Below, piece by piece: positions 14,238 to 25,609 of a stretch of 64,000 nt of DNA. The stretch is taken from NCBI RefSeq assembly GCF_000002425.4, contig NC_037255.1, positions 10,124,436 through 10,188,435 of the forward strand. The letters run 5' to 3'. A program made the position numbers and the translations under genes. How positions within the stretch are numbered: the first letter of the stretch is position 1; every line of letters starts with the position of its first letter. This DNA is from Physcomitrium patens (taxonomy: Eukaryota; Streptophyta; Bryopsida; Funariales; Funariaceae). A model generated the notes under the pieces. The model saw nothing but the letters and a program-made list of their open reading frames with translations. It was not told the DNA's origin and searched no databases.

Positions 14238-14631
14238 TGGGGTTCAAAGTAGGAATATTGCTTTTTTTTTATTGCCCCCCAAAACAAAACATTAAAAAAA
14301 TATATAAGAAATGATTTTTTTTGTGAATTTGTGGATTTAGTTTTTTAGGAAATTGCTTTAGAATGGATTTGTATCTTTCATGATGAATTAGTAGATTGCA
14401 CATGCAAATTTATGTGATGTGAAAATATATTTCAAATAAGGGTAACTGATTTCTAAAATGTATAGTGTAGTTTTATATTTATATTATTATGTATTGATGG
14501 ATTGTTATTGTACAACTATATTTTAAAACAAACTGCAGTGTCGATATTATTTCACAAAAACGGTTACATGAAAGGGTTGTGGCTAATAGATATTGCAATT
14601 TAATAGTTGTGGGACTTTAGATTATGTGTGG

Positions 14632-14637
14632 AATAAA
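14632..14637 (+). promoter_or_regulatory. Candidate HYDIN polyadenylation signal
   Basis: AATAAA about 395 bp after the HYDIN stop codon. Such hexamers are common by chance in AT-rich DNA, so this is only a candidate. Confidence 0.25.
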
Positions 14638-14719
14638 ATGATCTTAGGCATTAGACAAGGTTATAAATCCCAAATTATCATATATTTATTAATGTTTTTG
14701 TATATATATAGAGAGACAT

Positions 14720-14876
14720 GGAATTGTTAAATTGATCCAAGCATTTACTAAATCAATCCACCCATCTAAACCATCATCAAAATATTCTCCATTGTTGGAT
14801 CCATATTGGTTGGATCTTCAACCAATGATGATGGGTGGATTGATTTAGTAAATATCTGGGTCAATTTAATAATTCC
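14720..14876. mobile_element. MITE-like inverted-repeat element, 157 bp
   Basis: The left arm starts GGAATTGTTAAATTGATCC and the right arm ends with its near-perfect complement; the arms pair over about 50 bp with few mismatches (including TTTACTAAATCAATCCACCC). The loop is about 55 bp. The trinucleotide CAT lies directly on each side (14717-14719 and 14877-14879), a possible 3-bp target duplication. No coding capacity. A shorter relative is at 48889-48957. Confidence 0.75.
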
Positions 14877-16496
14877 CATATATATTATTAAATGTAATCA
14901 TTTTTTATTTTTGAATGTTAAATTATAAATACACAATAAATGTCAAAATTCTATGTTTATAAAGTTATTGTTTAAAAGAATTATTATTATTGCAAAACCA
15001 TGGTGTTATGGACATAGATAAAACTATATAGTTCTACAAGCTACAAAGACATGAGTTAGGTTGTACACACATTAAAACGATTCTATGAGATATTCAAGTA
15101 GATTGTCAATAAGATTTTTAAATTTATTATTTTTTTTTTTTCAAAAAACTTAATAAGATTGAAATTATTTTTTAAAAATAATTTCTTAAATTTTTATTTT
15201 AATTTTTCTAAATTTTAACATAGAAAGAAAAGAAAAATTTAGTTGAAACTCTAAATTGATATCATTATCCATCTTTTCAATTCTTTTTATAATTATATTA
15301 GCAATTTTACTCTTAAATTCTTTTGCATCTTTATAAAAAAATCATCATTTTACATTGTTACAAAATTTTGTTTATTGCTTAATTTATTCTACTCCTAAAT
15401 TTTAATGTGCATGCATATTCTTTAATTTTAATAACAAGTTAAAACCCTATCAATTTGACAAGGTTGTTTGCATTAATTTCTTACTATAGTTTATTTTTTA
15501 TACCTAAATAACTATACTATGATAATATACATTTGTGTAAAAACATGCTTTAATAGATACAACTTCTATTTGGATCTATATAAATTCAATCAAGATATAA
15601 AACTATAATATCAAAAAATAAAATGTAATAATCCTACGAAGAAATGTCACTAAATATATAAATAATTTAGTAATATTTTAAAAGAAGATTATATATATAT
15701 TATTATTAATTAAATATTATTTATTTAATTACTATATCAATAAATATATTGTTTATTTAATACATTTATATTATTAATTTAATTACTATATCCAAATTAT
15801 AAGAATTTGAATTATTTTTAAATAATTAATTCAAAAATAATATTTTTATATTAATTGTAATAAATATATTATTAGATATTAATTCGCCATTATGTATTTT
15901 TTTTTGAAAAGCTAATAATATTATCTCCATAGAAATTTAGCAAGATGCCTTAAAAATGTGTATATAAAAATTTAAAATATATTTATGTTTTTATTCTATT
16001 GATTTTATTCTAAATTAAATAAATCAAAATAATACATATCCATTGAACTTCAAAAGAATACATATTCATTTAATGTAAATAAAATTCATTCACATAATAA
16101 AAAAAAATTATCATAATATAATATTTATTATGTTTTAAAATATATTCTATTTTTTTTATAATTTTCTATTGTGATATGTATTATTATACAAAACTTAATC
16201 TTGATATCAAAATTTTATTTCAAAATATAAAAATATAATATGAAAAATTTTAAAATTATACATCATATTTAATTTCTTTTTTGGTTTTAGATTTTATTAA
16301 ATTTATTTCTAATATGTATAATCTAAAAATATATCTTTTAATAATATTCTTTATTTATTTGATTATCTTAATAGTTAAAAAATCAAAAACTTTATTGAGA
16401 ATTAATTTGTTCTAATATAGGAAAAAAAATCCGTCTTGTTGATATAAGATTTGAATTCTTCAAAATCTTTTGCCTGATTACTAAAGGACATCTAAT

Positions 16497-16501
16497 GTCT
16501 T
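16497..16501. repeat. Target-site duplication of the Copia element (left)
   Basis: GTCTT immediately before the left LTR, repeated exactly at 36241-36245 after the right LTR. The 5-bp length suits a Copia integrase. Confidence 0.9.
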
Positions 16502-16771
16502 TGTTGAGAATGTTTAGAAAGACATAAGAGTAATAGTAAGTTATACACACACACAAGAGTAGTAATAAGATACACACAAGAGGGTTTCTAAGGAGAGAGA
16601 GCTTCACACCCAAAAATCTATTGATCTGGTTGTGTCTCATATACAAGAAGAGAAAAGAAAAGAGGATAAACAGTACTTCTCCACTAGAGTCTAGGTACTG
16701 TAGCTATAATATTTATTGTAGTCTACAGTAAATATTATGGAGAGCGTCGGCTACATTTAATGATCTCAACC
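16502..16771 (-). repeat. Copia 3' LTR
   Basis: Aligns along its length to 35969-36240, with mostly transition differences and a small indel near 16565. On the minus strand the element is read from right to left, so this copy is the 3' LTR. Confidence 0.9.
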
Positions 16772-16782
16772 CTCCTCCTCGC
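16771..16782 (-). promoter_or_regulatory. Copia polypurine tract
   Basis: Minus strand reads CGAGGAGGAGGG directly before the 3' LTR, the expected position and composition of the plus-strand primer for reverse transcription. Confidence 0.75.
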
Positions 16783-16981
16783 TCATCATAATATTTACAT
16801 AATATAAAATTTTTATAGAATCATGATCTATACTTTTCTGTGATCTTGCAAGATCAACAACTGTTGCCTCATTAAAACCTTATCTAAGAAAATCTTATTT
16901 TATTTAAGGACAAAACCATAGATGAAGGAAAAAGAGTACAACATCATTTTCTTTAATTATTTAAAGAGCTCATTAACTTTC

Positions 16982-17377
16982 TTATTCAAGAAAAGCAAGT
17001 CGCCGCATATCAATGCCATAAGTAAGTCCACGATGGTTGCTTAATTGGAAAGCTTTAGTGAAGAGATCAGCAAGGTTATTTGTAGATTCAATTTTCTTAA
17101 TTATAAGTGCTTGATCAGTAATCAAGTTATGAGTATAATTAAAATACTTTGAATCAATATGCTTTGTCCTGTTGCCTTTAATGAAATCAACTTGCATCTG
17201 TGCAATACAAGCACTATTATCTTCATGCAAGATAGTTGGAGAATCATCATATGAAAATCCACAGGTTGTTTGAATGAATTTATCAATTGATAGCAACCAA
17301 ATACATTCTCGAGATGCTTCATGTAAGGCAATAATTTCTACATGGTTGGATGAAGTTGTAGTTATTTTTTGTTTCAC
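16982..17377 (-). pseudogene. Copia RNase H fragment
   Basis: Protein reads QKITTTSSNHVEIIALHEAS, then REC.WL..., ILHEDNSACIAQ and a tail with KHIDSKYF. These are the Copia RNase H signatures (active-site E in the AEI/EII region and D in the ED/EDN motif), followed by the usual LADLFTKA end. It is in the same minus-strand frame as the RT fragments upstream but separated from them by stops. Confidence 0.85.
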
Positions 17378-17569
17378 TGATCTCCATGATATTGCAGCTT
17401 CATGTCTTAAGAATACATATCATGTTTGAGATTTAGCTGTTGCAATATCAGATTTATATCCTGCATCACAATATCCAACTAATTTGGGATCTGCGAATTG
17501 TGTGTAGTATAATCCCAAGTCTTCAGTATCTTTTAAATAACATAATAAATGTTTGATGCCATTCTAATG

Positions 17570-18781
17570 TCATAGTGTTGGACATGCACTATGTCTTGCA
17601 AGAACACTAAATACAAATGCAATATCTGGTCTTATAGATGTAGCTAAATACAAAAGTACTCTAATCGCTGTGAGGTATGGATATTGGTCTCTCAATATTT
17701 TCTTCTCTTTCTTGCATGGACGGTATGGATCATGATCATCACGACCACGTCCAACCATTGGTGTTGACAATGGATAAGCATCAATCATATTGAATCTTCA
17801 CCAGATTCATCTAATATACATTAGTTGATAGAAAAAAATGCTACCATCTGTTAGATGCATAACCTGAAGACCAATGCAGAAAGTTATTTTTCCTAGCATT
17901 TTCATCTCAAATTCATGTATAAGTAGGTTTGTAGCTATAACACATGCAGATGTAGTATCCACTAGGTTAAGATCATCAACATATACAGCGATGATCACAA
18001 AACCAATTTTATCTCGTTTGATAAACAAACAAGGGATTAGTAGATCACTTATAAAATTATTTGTAATTAAATAATCTTGAAGACATTGATACCACATTCA
18101 TTCGGATTATTTTAAACCATACAAGGCCTTACATAATTTAATACCTCGATATTTTCTTGGAGTGGGTTGATTTGGAGTTCCTATTTCTAAGCTAGGTAGA
18201 ACTTTTATATAAATATTTACATCAAGAGAACCATATAAATATGCAGTTACTACATCCATGAGATGCATCTCAAGGGTGGCATGAATTGTCATTCCAATAA
18301 TATATTGAAATGTAATTGAATCCATGATTGGAAAATATGTGGATTCATAATCAATGCCAAATCATTGAGTAAATCCTTGAGCAACAAGACGAGCTTTATA
18401 GCGGATTATTTGGCCTTGAGCATCTTGCTTGCATATTAATACCATTTTATATTCCACAAGGTGAGATGTAAGAGTGTCTACAACTGGACCAAAGACTTTC
18501 CTCTTTCACAAAGAGGCATATTCCTCCTCAATAGCAGTTTTCTATTTTGACCAATCTGAGCGATGCATCACTTCTTCGATGGTTTGAGGTTCAAGATCGT
18601 CTTCCTTACAAGAAAGGGCTTCTATAATCATATATGCAAATGATTCATCTACTGTAATAGATGGTCTGTCCCAAATATCATTTGTAGCACAATATAGAAT
18701 AGATAATTCTTTACTCAACTTGTTCTTGTTCCTTCCTATTCTAAGATTGTTTTTCATAGGAATTGAAGGTACATTATGCAT
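17570..18781 (-). pseudogene. Copia reverse transcriptase (interrupted)
   Basis: Four open stretches in one minus-strand frame (18542-18781, 18107-18325, 17807-18097, 17570-17788) with in-frame stops between them. They show EPQTIEEVMHRSDWSKW (start of the RVT_2 domain), MDVVTAYLYGSLD, the catalytic YVDDL and RPDIAFVFSVLARH near the end. Together they cover most of a Copia RT. It encodes the RNA-dependent DNA polymerase of the element; with several stops it cannot be functional. Confidence 0.87.
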
Positions 18782-19039
18782 GGATATATCATCATGAATT
18801 GGTAGTCCTACAAGATGAGTGGCAATTTCTTAAGAAATAATACCAAGAATAGTTAATTTTATAGCTTTCTTTTTACGTGGTTGCTTATCTGGTCCACGAG
18901 TTCTTTTAGTTGTTGTTGTTATAACTTGAGGTATTGTAGTCAATGGCACTGCAATCTGAGCAGCTGCATTTTGAGCCTCATTAATAGAAACTCTTGTAAT
19001 TCTAGGTGCATCATTGAAGCCATCAGGTGTTCCATCCGC
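18782..19039 (-). pseudogene. Copia integrase/RT linker fragment
   Basis: Minus-strand frame continues the Copia polyprotein up to the left border of Gypsy A, with basic stretches (TTTTKRTRGPDKQ, then PRKKKAIK). Joining it conceptually with the sequence right of 26911 keeps the frame open, which supports the insertion borders. Confidence 0.55.
19036..19039. repeat. Target duplication of Gypsy A (left)
   Basis: CCGC before the left LTR; the same four bases follow the right LTR at 26908-26911. Taking one copy out restores the Copia reading frame. Confidence 0.65.
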
Positions 19040-20337
19040 TATCGTATTACATGCTTTCTTGCTCGAGAACGTGCCGGGCGTCTGGCTGTAGAAGGTAGTA
19101 TGGAGATTCGCGAATAGTCAAGCAGTCTATCAGTTTTTGACTGTTGGAATATAAACGATTGCAAGAATACACCGTAAATCTATACGGATGTCCTTCGACT
19201 GCTCGCCAAAGTCTTTTTTGTCCTGGCCGGTAGGTCTCTAGACATTACAGTGAACCCCGAACAACCCAAACTGCTAATCTTCGACATCGCTTTATACTCA
19301 CGATCTTGTATCCACTGACTGTCTCGTTAGATTAACCCAATAAATTTCATTCACTCCGCATACTCAATCCTATAAACACCCTTTTAATTCTTCATCACAG
19401 ACGTAATTCGATTTCACAAAATAGTCAAGAGTAATCAAACCCACTTCATTAAAATCCCGATTTACCATTACAACACTGACTTCAGCAACGATTGCCTTAG
19501 TCTTCCCAAAACCCTATGAAGAAAAAAAAACCCAATTCTTTGTCTTCTTTCCCCGCCCGAAGTATGGAGTTAGCTCTCTCGATCCCAAAAATCCATAAAA
19601 AATAACCTCCTAAAACTTATTCCCTCCCCTAACCTTATCCTCTGAATTTCTTCAATCTTCCATCTTGGATCCGGAATTGGCTCCCACCGTCAGAGCTTGG
19701 ATCCAAAATTGGCTCTCGCCATCAAGGCTTAGATCCGAAATTGGCTCTCACCGTTAGAGCTTTCTCCTCTGTTTTTATCTTTAAGAAATCTTTTTACCGA
19801 AAAGACGTTCCTGGAACGGCACAAGGGACGGAACAGCCTGAAACGGAATCGGAGCCCGTAATCGGGATCACATTGAGTCGCACGACTAATTCAGGTCTCA
19901 TATTGGGAAAGAGTCCAATAGTAAGACCCGGATGTTCCCGTAATTGGATCAAATTGGTACTTCGCGTCAGATTGGCTGAGGCCCATAGTAAGACCTGGAT
20001 TCTCCTCTAATTAGACTGTATTGGATTGCATGACCAATTCAGGTCTCATATTGGGTAAGAGGATCCGGATTGGATTCTTGAAATTGGATCCAATTGGCTC
20101 TTCGAACCAGGCTCACCTGTCGTGTGAATTGGTCCTTTTCCTTTCTGCTGACTCCCGTTATTGGAATCAAATGGAGTATTTCAGTATGCTCCGGCTGACT
20201 GTAATGGGGTGGCTGACCCTGACCTCCCAGTATTTGCACTGGAATTGGTCATTGTTCTCAATATTCGAGGTAACTAAACATTAATAAAAGTCCTCTTTCT
20301 TTATATTTTCACAGTATACTCGTGTTACAACACGACA
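19040..20337 (-). repeat. Gypsy A 3' LTR
   Basis: 1,298 bp, matching 25610-26907 without length change. In minus orientation it starts TGTCGTGTTGTAACACG. It contains three 32-bp tandem units at 19665-19760. Confidence 0.92.
19665..19760. repeat. Three 32-bp tandem units inside the Gypsy A LTR
   Basis: Each unit is of the form TTGGATCC(G/A)(G/A)AATTGGCTC followed by (C/T)(C/T)(A/G)CC(G/A)TCA(G/A)(A/G)GC. The same triplet is in the other LTR at 26235-26330, so it was present before insertion. Confidence 0.88.
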
Positions 20338-20352
20338 TCCACCCCCTCTGAA
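20338..20352 (-). promoter_or_regulatory. Gypsy A polypurine tract
   Basis: Minus strand reads CAGAGGGGGTGGA immediately before the 3' LTR. Confidence 0.7.
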
Positions 20353-20474
20353 CATGTGCATCCTCCGGTATGCACCAGTTTACCCAATTGTTGTTTGATT
20401 TAGAATATATCCTCTACGTCTTTGTCCAATTCGTCTTTGTCACCTTCATTATCCAAATCACTTTCATCTTCTTG

Positions 20475-22106
20475 CTACGGAATCTCTATACCTTCATTAA
20501 GGTCTTCCATATTCATCTCTACGTGTCTTCGTTTAAATATTTTTACTCGCTTCCCTACAATTGGTATTTTCAATTTTGTACCATCTAACTCCCGTAACGA
20601 GTAAGTCGCATTATCATGAACAGTTGTTACTACATATGGTCCAAACCAACGTTTTGAAAATTTCCGCAAAGTACTATGTTGATTATCCAGACTATTGTCA
20701 TAAACAAGTACCCAGTCACCTTCTTCGATTGCTTTAGGTTTCAATCGATGTTACTTGTCAAATCGCGCCTTGTTTCGTAACCTTGTTCTTTTTAACCTTT
20801 CCAATGCTATCTGCACATCTTCCGATCTTTGCTCCAATTGTCGAATCCTAATAGCCAGAAGTTCTTCTCTTGTCAATCCATCTTTCCATGGTAGCATACT
20901 CCAAGTAAGTACCTTTTCTTCAATCGGCATAATTGATTTTTGACCTGTCATAAGTTCTACTGGCATATATCCTGTCACCAAACTATGTGTTGTTCGATCA
21001 GCCTATAATGCAAATGACAAAAGCCGTGGCCACTCTCTAACTTTCCCATTACAAGCTTTAATTAATGCTTTCACAATCGGTGGATGACCGCGTTCGCTTT
21101 TTGGATTCCCTTCCGGATTATAAGCATTAGTCACTGATAGTTTAACCCCACATCTTTCAAAGAACTTACGAACTTCTTGTGCATTTAATTCTCCATGATT
21201 TGCAGTGATTTTTCCTACGCATCTGTAGCAGCAAATGACATCTTGAAGCAAAAACCTACAAATCCTCTCTGTAGATTTTGTCCTCAATGTTCTTCCTTCT
21301 ACTTGATTTGATAAATCTTCACGAGCTAAAACCAAATATCTCATCTGCCATAACCCAACCGGCATAATAACCAAATCAACAATCCATTTAAAATGAATAG
21401 CCAGAGGATACGTAGGATGAAGACCATCTCGATGTCGGATATTAGAATACGATTGACAGATTTCACATGACTCTACAAATGAGAGCACATCTCGATACAT
21501 ATTTTTCCACCAATATCGTTCCTTGAGTTTAGCAAAAGTAGTCCAGATTCCTCTATGCCCTGCCCATAAACTATCATGAAACTCCTTTAATAATTTTAGT
21601 TTTTCTTCCTTTTTGCCTATCACTCGTCGTAGCATCCCAATTCCTTTCTTCGGTCTCTTCCATAAGAATCCATCTCGAAGTAAAAATCCATATGTTTTTT
21701 TTCTTATTTGTTTGAATTTTTCTGTAGACCAATTGTCCTGCTTAGTCAAGGTATTCAAGTAATGACCAATATCCAATAATTCTCCTTCATAAGATTCTTC
21801 AAGAAATAGCTTGTCTTCTCTGTTGAGATTTGATATTGAATAGAATTTCAATCCGATATCATCAATGTCTTCAACCATTTCGTCCTCCCTCTCGTATCTT
21901 GCTTGAGATAGCATGTCTGCTACTAAATTGTCCTTCCCAGTAATATGCTTAAATTCAGGATTTAGTGACTTAATAAAAGCAATCCATCTCAACATTGTAA
22001 TATCTGGCGTTGAACAGTTAATAATCATTCCAAGCAATGGCAAGCAATCTGTTTCAATTACTACTACTGCCCCAATCAAATAGTCCTTTTCAGCTTTCAT
22101 AGCCAA
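20475..22106 (-). pseudogene. Gypsy A RNase H end, integrase and GPY-type domain
   Basis: One minus-strand frame in three open pieces (21003-22106, 20751-20981, 20475-20744). It begins in the end of RNase H (VIETDCLPLLGMI, DNLVADMLSQ), continues with the integrase HHCC zinc finger (H near HDSLWAGHRG, then CEICQ) and a diverged core (VDLVIMPVG, then AYNPEGNPKSERG), and ends with KFSKRWFGPYVVT...YSLRELDG, a GPY/F module. Integrase inserts the cDNA into the genome. Stops between the pieces and a weak catalytic core suggest decay. Confidence 0.8.
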
Positions 22107-22133
22107 AACGACTCCCCAAAGTTCTCTTTTGAC

Positions 22134-23264
22134 TTACAAATATGCACGTTGACGAATACTTAAAACTTTAGCCTCAAATCGAACTGCAAATCTATTTCCA
22201 TTTGAATCATCTTGACCCACAGCCCATCCAATGGCAATTGGACTAGCGTCCACAGTAAGAATCACTAATCTATTGCACTTATAATCAACCTTCCTCAATA
22301 TTGGAGGTGACATCAATAATTTCTTCAATCTTTGCATTGCTTGAATATGCCTTTCTTCCCATTTAAATCGGTAGCCCTTGCGTAACAGTTCATATAATGG
22401 ATCTGCTATGTGAGCAAAATGAGGGATCCAGATTCGATAAAATACACATGCACCTAAAAACCTGCAAACCTCTGTTAAAGAATCACAATCCTCTTTCATT
22501 CTTCCAATTGCATCAACTTTAGTCGGATCTGGTTTTCTTCCGTAAGATCCACATAAATGTCCAACAATTACAACCTCTCGTACTCCAAATATGGACTTCA
22601 TACCCGATAATGTAAGATGAACTTCTCCAAGCCGAGTTAAAATCTTTTCACAATCTTGTATATGATCAACAACATATTTGCGACACCCCCTCGTATCTAA
22701 AGTTTCATCCTTGTCTCCTTCTCTACACCCTTTTATAGGAACATCATCCAGAAAAGGCATAGTCTTTTCTGGAATAAAATCTCTCAATACCTTATTCATC
22801 CCATTCATCATATGCGCAACTGAGTTGGTCGCGCCTTGAGGAAGAGTGCACATTCTAACCAATCCAAGTGGTGTCCTCATTGTTGTCATATCTCTACTTC
22901 CTTCGGCAAGTTAAAATTGATCATAACCTGAATACAAGTCACCCATTGAATAGATCGCCCTTCCAGCAAACGCCTCAGCAAATTCATCCACAATAGGTCC
23001 AATTCCTGCATTCTTGACAGTTACTGCATTCACCGATTGCATATCTTGAATAAACCGTAGTGACCCATTCTTCTTAGGTACCGTAAACCATCGACTAGAA
23101 TACGGCGCAAACGAGGGTTCCAATATTTTCATCTTTATCTTTTCTTTTAATAGCTCAATCAATTTAGGTAAATGTGCCTCGGTACTAGAATCGGTCTTAG
23201 ATTCCAAGGTACATGTGGTACAGTGAAGATATCCATAGGTGTTATAATATTCGGATCTATACAC
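22134..23264 (-). pseudogene. Gypsy A reverse transcriptase and RNase H start
   Basis: Same minus-strand frame in two pieces (22911-23264 and 22134-22889). Seen: SSRWFTVPKKNGSLRFIQDM (finger/palm), AIYSMGDLYSGYDQF (first catalytic Asp), TLPQGATNS, and MPFLDDVPIKG, the YxDD box with Phe in place of Tyr. The RNase H start reads ILTVDASPIAIGWAV. The wording of the RT resembles Gypsy elements of fungi and non-seed plants more than typical angiosperm families; this is an impression from the motifs only. Confidence 0.85.
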
Positions 23265-23797
23265 CCAATTTCATGAGATTTGAAGGCAAACGATCTACCT
23301 TGTTTAGCCAACATCTTTTTGAAGCAAGTAATTTCCTCCGACAATAAAGAACCATCAGAACCAATCTTCAATTCTTCAAAATTTTCTTTAGTAAACTGAT
23401 GTCCAATACTCATTGGATCTCTTAAACTTGCTTCTTTTGATGCTTCTCCCATTTGTTCTTTAGAATCTTCTGGCAATGGCCCGGAAACACGCTTTACCTT
23501 TTTATCTGTCGTTTTATATCTCATCTCTACAGTGACTTCTGGTGCTTGAAAAGATTCAAGTATGGTATAAACCTCTCTTGAATGAATCTCAAAAATCTTA
23601 TCATTATCCCTTAATCCAATAGATGTAATCAATTCCAATGAATCTTCCAGTCCATTTTCTTCATAAACACCTAAAATCCTCTCATCATCTTGCAATGTAC
23701 CTAACTTGCGTAATTCTCCTTCAATATCATATAATCTTTTTCTTTCTTTTTTTTTAAAATCATTAAGTTTCTTATACATAATATTTCCATTCTCCAA
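23265..23797 (-). pseudogene. Gypsy A protease-to-RT spacer
   Basis: Open minus-strand frame, shifted relative to both neighbours, rich in Glu and Lys. It ends in a segment (ITCFKKMLAKQGRSFAF) of the kind that precedes the RT core in Gypsy pol. No catalytic motif. Confidence 0.6.
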
Positions 23798-23874
23798 TAT
23801 ACCAATAAAACTCGCATCAAAGGCACCTTCATCTCGCGAGAGTACCTCCTCTTTTGTACCTCCATAATCTCGCT

Positions 23875-24399
23875 TTATAGTGGTACCTCCCCAAAATCCT
23901 TAAATCCTTCAACAATCTTTGGCAATGGTTTCTCCCTCAACCTATCTCGATTCTGTTCATAGTTAGGAGGTACTGTTAGAAATTGTACAACTTTCCTCCC
24001 ATCTTCGCTCCGTACTCTTGCATAAGCAGAACCATCGTCAAGTACTTTTGTTTCCATCCGTATTGCCATAATATAAGGTTGTCCTAAAATCAACGGATAA
24101 GACGTTGTATCTTGAACAAAGAAATGTTGCTCCGTCGCAACTTCTCCAATCCAAATTCTGACATCTGGACAAGCTCCATATAATTCGCCCCGTGTGTTAT
24201 TAGCTGCTCGAATTGCCCATCCATGCTCCATATCAATTGGCCATTTTTGCTTCTTATAAAGATCTTTAGACATGAGATTTATTTCAGAACCATGGTCGAC
24301 TAAAGCAACAATTGGTTCTTCTATATCTCCTACTTTCACCAATACCTCAGTAGTTGCCTTTGTCCAATACTTTCGAGTATAATGGCTCAAAGTTTCCAT
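23875..24399 (-). pseudogene. Gypsy A aspartic protease
   Basis: Retropepsin-like domain: IVALVDHGSEINLMS in place of the usual LVDxGSEINLIS, then the flap region and YPLILGQPYIMA (hydrophobic-G motif). The active-site triplet reads D-H-G instead of D-S/T-G, so one residue is altered; this may be damage or a lineage trait. It is in the gag frame. Confidence 0.8.
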
Positions 24400-24429
24400 T
24401 TCTTTGTCACTATTATCTTCAAAATGTAC

Positions 24430-25539
24430 TCATTGATTATACCTATTCTTTTCATTTGTTGGTTGTTTGGTTTGAAGAAGATCATCCCTATCTTTCAATG
24501 CTATCTTTCCATCTTTCCAGCAAATAATTCCCTGCCGTATCATATTATTAAATTCATTGCAATCTTTTCTAGTGTGTGAAGCGTCATCACACCAAATGCA
24601 TCTTTGTACATATCCTTGTTTTGAAACATTCTTTGAATTGTTTATAGAAGTATTCTCTTGAAGTCTTGCCAATTTGATTTGAAGATCTCGCATTTCTCGT
24701 ATAATTTCTTCCATCCCCATATCTGCTTTCTTTGATAAGGATGTCGAAGGTTGAACTGTAGGCATTGTTGGTGGTGTTGTACTTACTGGAGCTTTGGGTG
24801 CTTGTATTATTTTCGGAATATTGCTCCTATCCTTCCTCCTTTCTCATTTTGTAAGCAACTCCACCGCATCTTCAACGTTCTTCTACTTTGTTGTCAATCC
24901 TTCATCTTCTTCTTTGTCTTCAAGAAGGAGTTCTAATTTCCTTTGTAATTCTCCATCAGCAGCTTGAAGAAATAGATCAACTTTGTTCGGCTCCAATGTC
25001 AATTTTTCTACCTTCGACAATTGAGAGTACTGCCTCTCAAATTCCCTTAGTAGCTCTGTTGCTTGCAAATTCTTATTGGGCCGTTCAATCCATTCTAGAA
25101 ACAGCTTCTTAGTAACGCGATCAGCATCTTCTAAGAAATATTCGTCTTTCAATGCATGTGAAAAAACCTCCCATGAATTCCCATAACGATCCGTAATCGA
25201 TGTAATGTGGTCTCTTATCTCCAGTATCATGGCAAGTCCAAATAATTCAACCATTTTCTTCTCAGAAACCTGATTTAATTCCATTTCACGAACATAACAT
25301 TTTAAATACCTTGAAATATTCCTCCCATCAAATTGATCAATTTTATTGACCACTGCTTGCAATGCTTCGGTTGCCAAAGCTTCCTTTCGATCATTGCTTT
25401 GTTGTTGCTGCATTGATAATGAGAAGGCTTGAAACATACTAGCAATAGACGAATCCATGTGCATACCTTGTCTTTTAGAAGAATCCCCACCAGAAACTCC
25501 TCCCAAAAATACTTCAAAATTTTTATTTTTATTTTCCAT
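24430..25539 (-). pseudogene. Gypsy A gag with CCHC zinc knuckle
   Basis: Starts MENKNKNFEVF at 25539. A helical capsid-like region follows, with ISRYLKCYVREME and FLEWIERPNK. After two in-frame stops near 24840-24885 the same frame continues to a zinc knuckle CIWCDDASHTRKDC (C-x2-C-x4-H-x4-C). It forms the virus-like particle and binds the element RNA. It is broken by the stops. Confidence 0.82.
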
Positions 25540-25587
25540 AAAATAAAGATAAAATCAATCGAAATCCAATACCTTCCACCTCAAGCT

Positions 25588-25605
25588 TTCACGTCGGGTT
25601 CACCA
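25588..25605 (-). promoter_or_regulatory. Gypsy A primer binding site (tRNA-Trp type)
   Basis: Plus strand TTCACGTCGGGTTCACCA equals the 3' end, with CCA, of a plant tRNA-Trp as I recall it; the element strand (minus) is therefore complementary over 18 nt. It lies 4 nt from the 5' LTR. Confidence 0.75.
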
Positions 25606-25609
25606 CTTT

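Larger units (their letters stand above)
14238..16496. other. AT-rich spacer between HYDIN and the retrotransposon block
   Basis: Very AT-rich DNA with short homopolymers and TA runs. Apart from the MITE at 14720-14876 and a candidate poly(A) signal, no gene, RNA or open frame of note is visible. Confidence 0.7.
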
